A DNA stretch of 64,000 nucleotides, taken from assembly GCF_003313465.1 (NCBI RefSeq), contig NZ_KZ845665.1, positions 450,583-514,582 of the forward strand, written 5' to 3'. Below the pieces are notes generated by a model. That model did not search any database, was not told the origin of the DNA, and saw nothing but the letters and a program-made list of their open reading frames with translations. This document shows, piece by piece, positions 60,494 to 64,000 of this stretch. The position numbers and the translations under genes were made by a program. Numbering within the stretch: position 1 is the stretch's first letter; each line of letters begins with the position of its first letter. Origin of the DNA: Thermoflavimicrobium daqui (lineage in GTDB: Bacteria > Bacillota > Bacilli > Thermoactinomycetales > Thermoactinomycetaceae).

Positions 60494-63274
60494 ATGCCAG
60501 ATTATAGTAAAACACTTAATCTACCAAAGACTGCGTTTCCGATGCGTGGAAACCTTCCTAATCGCGAACCTGAAGTACAAAAATGGTGGGAAGAAGTTGA
60601 CATGTATCAATTAGTACGAAAGAAGCGTGAAGGTAACGCAAAGTTTATTTTGCATGATGGACCACCTTACGCAAACGGGGATATCCATATTGGACACGCA
60701 TTAAATAAAATCATCAAAGATTTTATTATGCGATATAAATCTTTAAAAGGATTTGATGTGCCCTATATTCCTGGTTGGGATACCCATGGATTACCTATTG
60801 AGCATGCTGTAGTCACAAAAAAGAAAGTGGATCGTAAAAAAGTAGATCCCGTGGAGTTCCGTGAGAAATGTCGGGAATATGCTCTGTCTTTTATTGATAA
60901 ACAGAGAGAGCAATTTAAAAGACTAGGTGTAAGGGGTGATTGGGATCATCCATATATCACCTTGCTACCTGAATATGAAGCAGCACAAATTCGTGTATTT
61001 GGTGAGATGGTCGCCAAAGGTCATATTTATCGAGGGTTTAAAACGGTTTACTGGTCACCCACTTCGGAATCAGCATTAGCCGAAGCGGAAATTGAGTATT
61101 ATGATAAACGCTCTCCTTCAATTTATGTGGCATTTCCTGTGAAAAATGGAAATGGTGTTGTACCAGTGGAAAATACCTATGTCGTTATTTGGACCACAAC
61201 CCCATGGACAATACCTGCGAACTTAGGGATTGCCTTAAATGAAGAATTTGACTATAGCCTTGTACAAGCTAATGGCCGAAATCTTTTACTTGCTAGTAAA
61301 TTAGTGGAAGAAGTAATGAAAGTTTGTGATATCGACGAATACCAAATTATACAAACTTGGAAAGGTCAAGAGCTTTCGGGAGTAGTGTGTAGCCATCCAT
61401 TCTATGATCGGGAAAGCCCCATTATCTTTGGGGATCATGTTACTTTAGATGCTGGAACCGGCTGTGTTCATACTGCTCCAGGACACGGTGAAGAAGACTT
61501 CCATGTTGGAAAGCAGTATGGGCTTGGTGTGCTTTGTCCAGTCGATGAAAAGGGTCGTATGACTCAGGAAGCACCTGGTTTTGAAGGGCTTTTCTATGAT
61601 GATGCCAATAAAAAGGTTACAGAAACCCTTGAAGAAGCAGGTTGTTTACTCAAGCTTAACTTTATTAAACATCAATATCCCCACGACTGGCGGACGAAAA
61701 AGCCAATTATTTTCCGAGCTACTGAACAGTGGTTTGCATCTATAGATGGCTTCCGTGAAGCGATGTTGGATGAAATTAAAAAGGTGAAGTGGATTCCCAA
61801 ATGGGGCGAAGTTCGCTTGCATAATATGATTGCTGATCGCGGTGATTGGTGTATCTCTAGACAACGGATTTGGGGAGTGCCATTACCCATCTTCTATTGT
61901 GAAGCATGTGGAGAGCCACATATCAATGAGCAAACGATTGATCATATTGCGAACTTATTTGCTCAAGAAGGTTCTAATGCTTGGTATGCTAAGAGTGTTA
62001 ATGAGTTGGTGCCTGCTGGACATTCTTGTGAAAAGTGTGGTTCGACAGCATTTCGTAAAGAAACGGATATTATGGATGTATGGTTTGATTCAGGTAGTAG
62101 CCATGCAGCTGTACTAGAACAACGTCCAGAACTGCATTGGCCAGCAGATATTTATTTAGAAGGATCTGATCAGTATCGAGGTTGGTTTAATTCCTCTTTG
62201 TCAACTGCAGTGGCTACACGAGGAACAGCACCATATAAAGAAGTATTAAGTCATGGTTTTACCCTTGATGGTGAGGGGCGTAAAATGTCTAAATCACTAG
62301 GAAATACCATTGTTCCACAAAAAGTGATCAACATGTACGGAGCAGACATTTTACGGTTGTGGGTGGCTTCTGTAGACTATCAAGCAGATATGCGTATTTC
62401 TGACGCGATCTTAAAGCAAATTGCTGAAGTATATCGGAAGTGGCGGAATACTTTCCGTTTTCTACTAGGGAACTTAGCTGGCTTTGATCCAAAGACGGAC
62501 CGAGTATCGTACTCAGAACTAACAGAACTGGATCGCTATACACTCGTTAAACTGTATCGTCTGATTCAACATGTAGAAAAAAGCTATGATAACTATGAAT
62601 TCCATCAAGTTTATCATTCGGTACATCAATTCTGCACAGTATTTTTAAGTCAGTTTTATTTGGATGTGCTTAAAGATCGATTATATGTAGAATCAACTGC
62701 TGCACCTATTCGCCGTTCAGCACAAACCGTTCTGTATGAGCTAATGTTAGCGCTGGTTAAATTAGTTAGTCCATTAATACCTCATACTGCAGATGAGGTT
62801 TGGAAGCACATTCCGGGAACCGATGAGATAAGTGTCCAGCTGGAATTATATCCAAATGGGCAACCTGAGTGGTTGGATGATCAGTTAGAGAAAAAGTGGG
62901 ATGCTTTCTTAGATGTACGTGATGTAGTATTAAAAGCATTGGAAGAAGCTCGAGCGGCAAAAATAATTGGTAACTCACTCGGGGCTATGGTAGAGATTAC
63001 ACCAAACTCTGAAACATATGAGCTACTGAGTCGCTTGGATCGCTTGGATCAACTATTCATTGTTTCTCATGTTGAGCTTTTATCACCCTCTGCGGAGTTG
63101 CCTACTGATCAGAAGTTAGTGGTTAGAGTTAAAGAAGCAGAAGGCGAAAAGTGTGAACGCTGCTGGGTTATTTCTCCTACGGTGGGCTCAGATGATGAAT
63201 ATGAAACTCTTTGTAGTCGATGTGCCCAAACTGTTCGTGAAGAGTATGTGGGTGTGTTGACAGAAAGTGAATAA
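60494..63274 (+). CDS. ileS: Isoleucyl-tRNA synthetase
   Basis: Class I aminoacyl-tRNA synthetase charging tRNA-Ile, 926 residues. [17 protein letters not shown] contains the HIGH motif and [13 protein letters not shown] the KMSKS motif. The editing (CP1) domain has [15 protein letters not shown] and [11 protein letters not shown]. The C-terminal zinc-binding cysteines are in CERCWVISP and LCSRCAQTV, as in the bacterial type sensitive to mupirocin. ATG 60494 follows GAAGGAG. It follows divIVA as in B. subtilis and is controlled by the T-box leader. Confidence 0.97.
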   Translation: MPDYSKTLNLPKTAFPMRGNLPNREPEVQKWWEEVDMYQLVRKKREGNAKFILHDGPPYANGDIHIGHALNKIIKDFIMRYKSLKGFDVPYIPGWDTHGLPIEHAVVTKKKVDRKKVDPVEFREKCREYALSFIDKQREQFKRLGVRGDWDHPYITLLPEYEAAQIRVFGEMVAKGHIYRGFKTVYWSPTSESALAEAEIEYYDKRSPSIYVAFPVKNGNGVVPVENTYVVIWTTTPWTIPANLGIALNEEFDYSLVQANGRNLLLASKLVEEVMKVCDIDEYQIIQTWKGQELSGVVCSHPFYDRESPIIFGDHVTLDAGTGCVHTAPGHGEEDFHVGKQYGLGVLCPVDEKGRMTQEAPGFEGLFYDDANKKVTETLEEAGCLLKLNFIKHQYPHDWRTKKPIIFRATEQWFASIDGFREAMLDEIKKVKWIPKWGEVRLHNMIADRGDWCISRQRIWGVPLPIFYCEACGEPHINEQTIDHIANLFAQEGSNAWYAKSVNELVPAGHSCEKCGSTAFRKETDIMDVWFDSGSSHAAVLEQRPELHWPADIYLEGSDQYRGWFNSSLSTAVATRGTAPYKEVLSHGFTLDGEGRKMSKSLGNTIVPQKVINMYGADILRLWVASVDYQADMRISDAILKQIAEVYRKWRNTFRFLLGNLAGFDPKTDRVSYSELTELDRYTLVKLYRLIQHVEKSYDNYEFHQVYHSVHQFCTVFLSQFYLDVLKDRLYVESTAAPIRRSAQTVLYELMLALVKLVSPLIPHTADEVWKHIPGTDEISVQLELYPNGQPEWLDDQLEKKWDAFLDVRDVVLKALEEARAAKIIGNSLGAMVEITPNSETYELLSRLDRLDQLFIVSHVELLSPSAELPTDQKLVVRVKEAEGEKCERCWVISPTVGSDDEYETLCSRCAQTVREEYVGVLTESE

Positions 63275-63288
63275 TTGGTAGGTAAGTC

Positions 63289-63331
63289 ATGACCTTAAGA
63301 GGTACCTAATCGCCCTTAAGGTCATTTTTAT
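63289..63331 (+). terminator. Terminator of ileS
   Basis: ATGACCTTAAG pairs perfectly with CTTAAGGTCAT, followed by TTTTTAT. Confidence 0.9.
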
Positions 63332-63341
63332 AAAACATAAT

Positions 63342-63584
63342 ACCTAGGAAAAGTATCCAATATTAGATTTTATGTACCCTAGGTACAAAAGTTTAAAGAT
63401 CAAAATAAATAAACCTATTAGTTAAAATCATCGATCATTCCAAGATGAAGCTGTGAATCTTTTTTTTAAGGTTAGATTTTTGTTTTATAGGATCTTCTAG
63501 AGCATTTATAGGTTGATTTAGGCGATAGGAATAAGCAGCAAATGAAGGGTAGACTCTTATTTAAAATTTTTATCTAAAAAACGC
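63342..63584. other. AT-rich gap before the rRNA operon
   Basis: TACCTAGG near 63341 can pair with CCTAGGTA near 63382 around a long loop. I see no gene. No tRNA is visible. Confidence 0.4.
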
Positions 63585-63614
63585 TTGACCTTGTTTTGAC
63601 TATCATGTTATATT
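63585..63614 (+). promoter_or_regulatory. rRNA operon promoter
   Basis: TTGACC (63585-63590), an 18-base spacer and TATATT (63609-63614), about 160 bases before the 16S gene. A second TTGACT at 63596 is present. Confidence 0.75.
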
Positions 63615-63654
63615 ATTAAACGTCGCCGCAAGAACGCGGTGAAACAACTGAAAG

Positions 63655-63770
63655 TGTTCCTTGAAAACTAAAGAGTGAAACATGACTCGTTAATTCTGAT
63701 GAGCAATCAAACTAGTAGCGGTAGCCCTAGAATCGTAGATTTCGGGACAAGAAGTACTAAGCTATCGCTA
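63655..63770 (+). promoter_or_regulatory. rRNA leader: boxA and processing stem
   Basis: TGTTCCTTGAAAAC (63655-63668) resembles the boxA antitermination element of Bacillus rRNA leaders. TAGCGGTAGC (63716-63725) pairs with GCTATCGCTA (63761-63770) over ten bp, forming a leader hairpin just before 16S. Confidence 0.7.
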
Positions 63771-63775
63771 AGAAC

Positions 63776-64000
<225 letters not shown>

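Overview
This window is a low-GC Firmicutes chromosome of the order Bacillales. Gene order follows Bacillus subtilis in several blocks: SR1/speA/yktB, ylaH/ylaI/ylaJ, ylbO/ylbP/ylbQ, and bshC-mraZ through ileS. It carries sporulation genes (spoVD, spoVE, spoIIGA, sigE, sigG, ylbO-type regulator), a meso-diaminopimelate MurE motif, a T-box leader, and the first 225 bases of a 16S rRNA gene. The unusually long, glutamine-rich DivIVA and an ahcY gene next to the division cluster would fit a mycelial relative such as the Thermoactinomycetaceae; that family assignment is inference.

Layout. 1-13.4 kb holds mostly housekeeping and conserved-unknown genes: a zinc endopeptidase running off the left edge, a PAP2 phosphatase, an SR1-like dual-function RNA beside speA, an LCP cell-wall ligase, yktB, leucyl aminopeptidase, a glycerophosphodiesterase, endonuclease IV and the yla genes. 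13.5-19.5 kb holds a YqgX-type hydrolase, a decayed YhgE/Pip-like gene, a thiol-redox group (ResA-like, CcdA, ResA), a rhodanese overlapping a cysteine synthase, and a MidA-type methyltransferase. 19.5-28.1 kb has ylbO and ylbP, then a yng-type cluster for leucine/methylcrotonyl-CoA breakdown (biotin carboxylase, biotin carrier, HMG-CoA lyase, enoyl-CoA hydratase, carboxyltransferase), then panE. 28.1-33 kb holds an MFS transporter, bshC and ahcY.

33-63.3 kb is the division and cell-wall cluster and the genes after it: mraZ, rsmH, ftsL, pbpB, a DUF4352-like gene, spoVD, murE, murF, mraY, murD, spoVE, murG, murB, divIB, ftsA, ftsZ, spoIIGA, sigE, sigG, ylmC-ylmH with sepF, divIVA, then T-box-controlled ileS. 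These genes make lipid II, build the septum, and switch the same machinery to spore formation. The window ends in an rRNA operon promoter, leader and 16S start.

The most unusual observation is a repeated leader architecture before four unrelated genes (the 66-aa gene at 8221, ylbO, ahcY and the ResA-like gene). A strong Shine-Dalgarno sequence lies 5-6 nt before one arm of a conserved helix, and the start codon lies 5-7 nt after the other arm. The material between the arms ranges from 4 to 284 nt, and one base pair is replaced by a compensatory pair. Other notable points are a CTG start for spoIIGA, a spoIIG-type promoter with a 22-bp spacer, a 12-bp stem hiding the sigG ribosome binding site, an SR1 promoter with a CcpN-like operator, and an MraZ-type operator with 10-bp periodicity.
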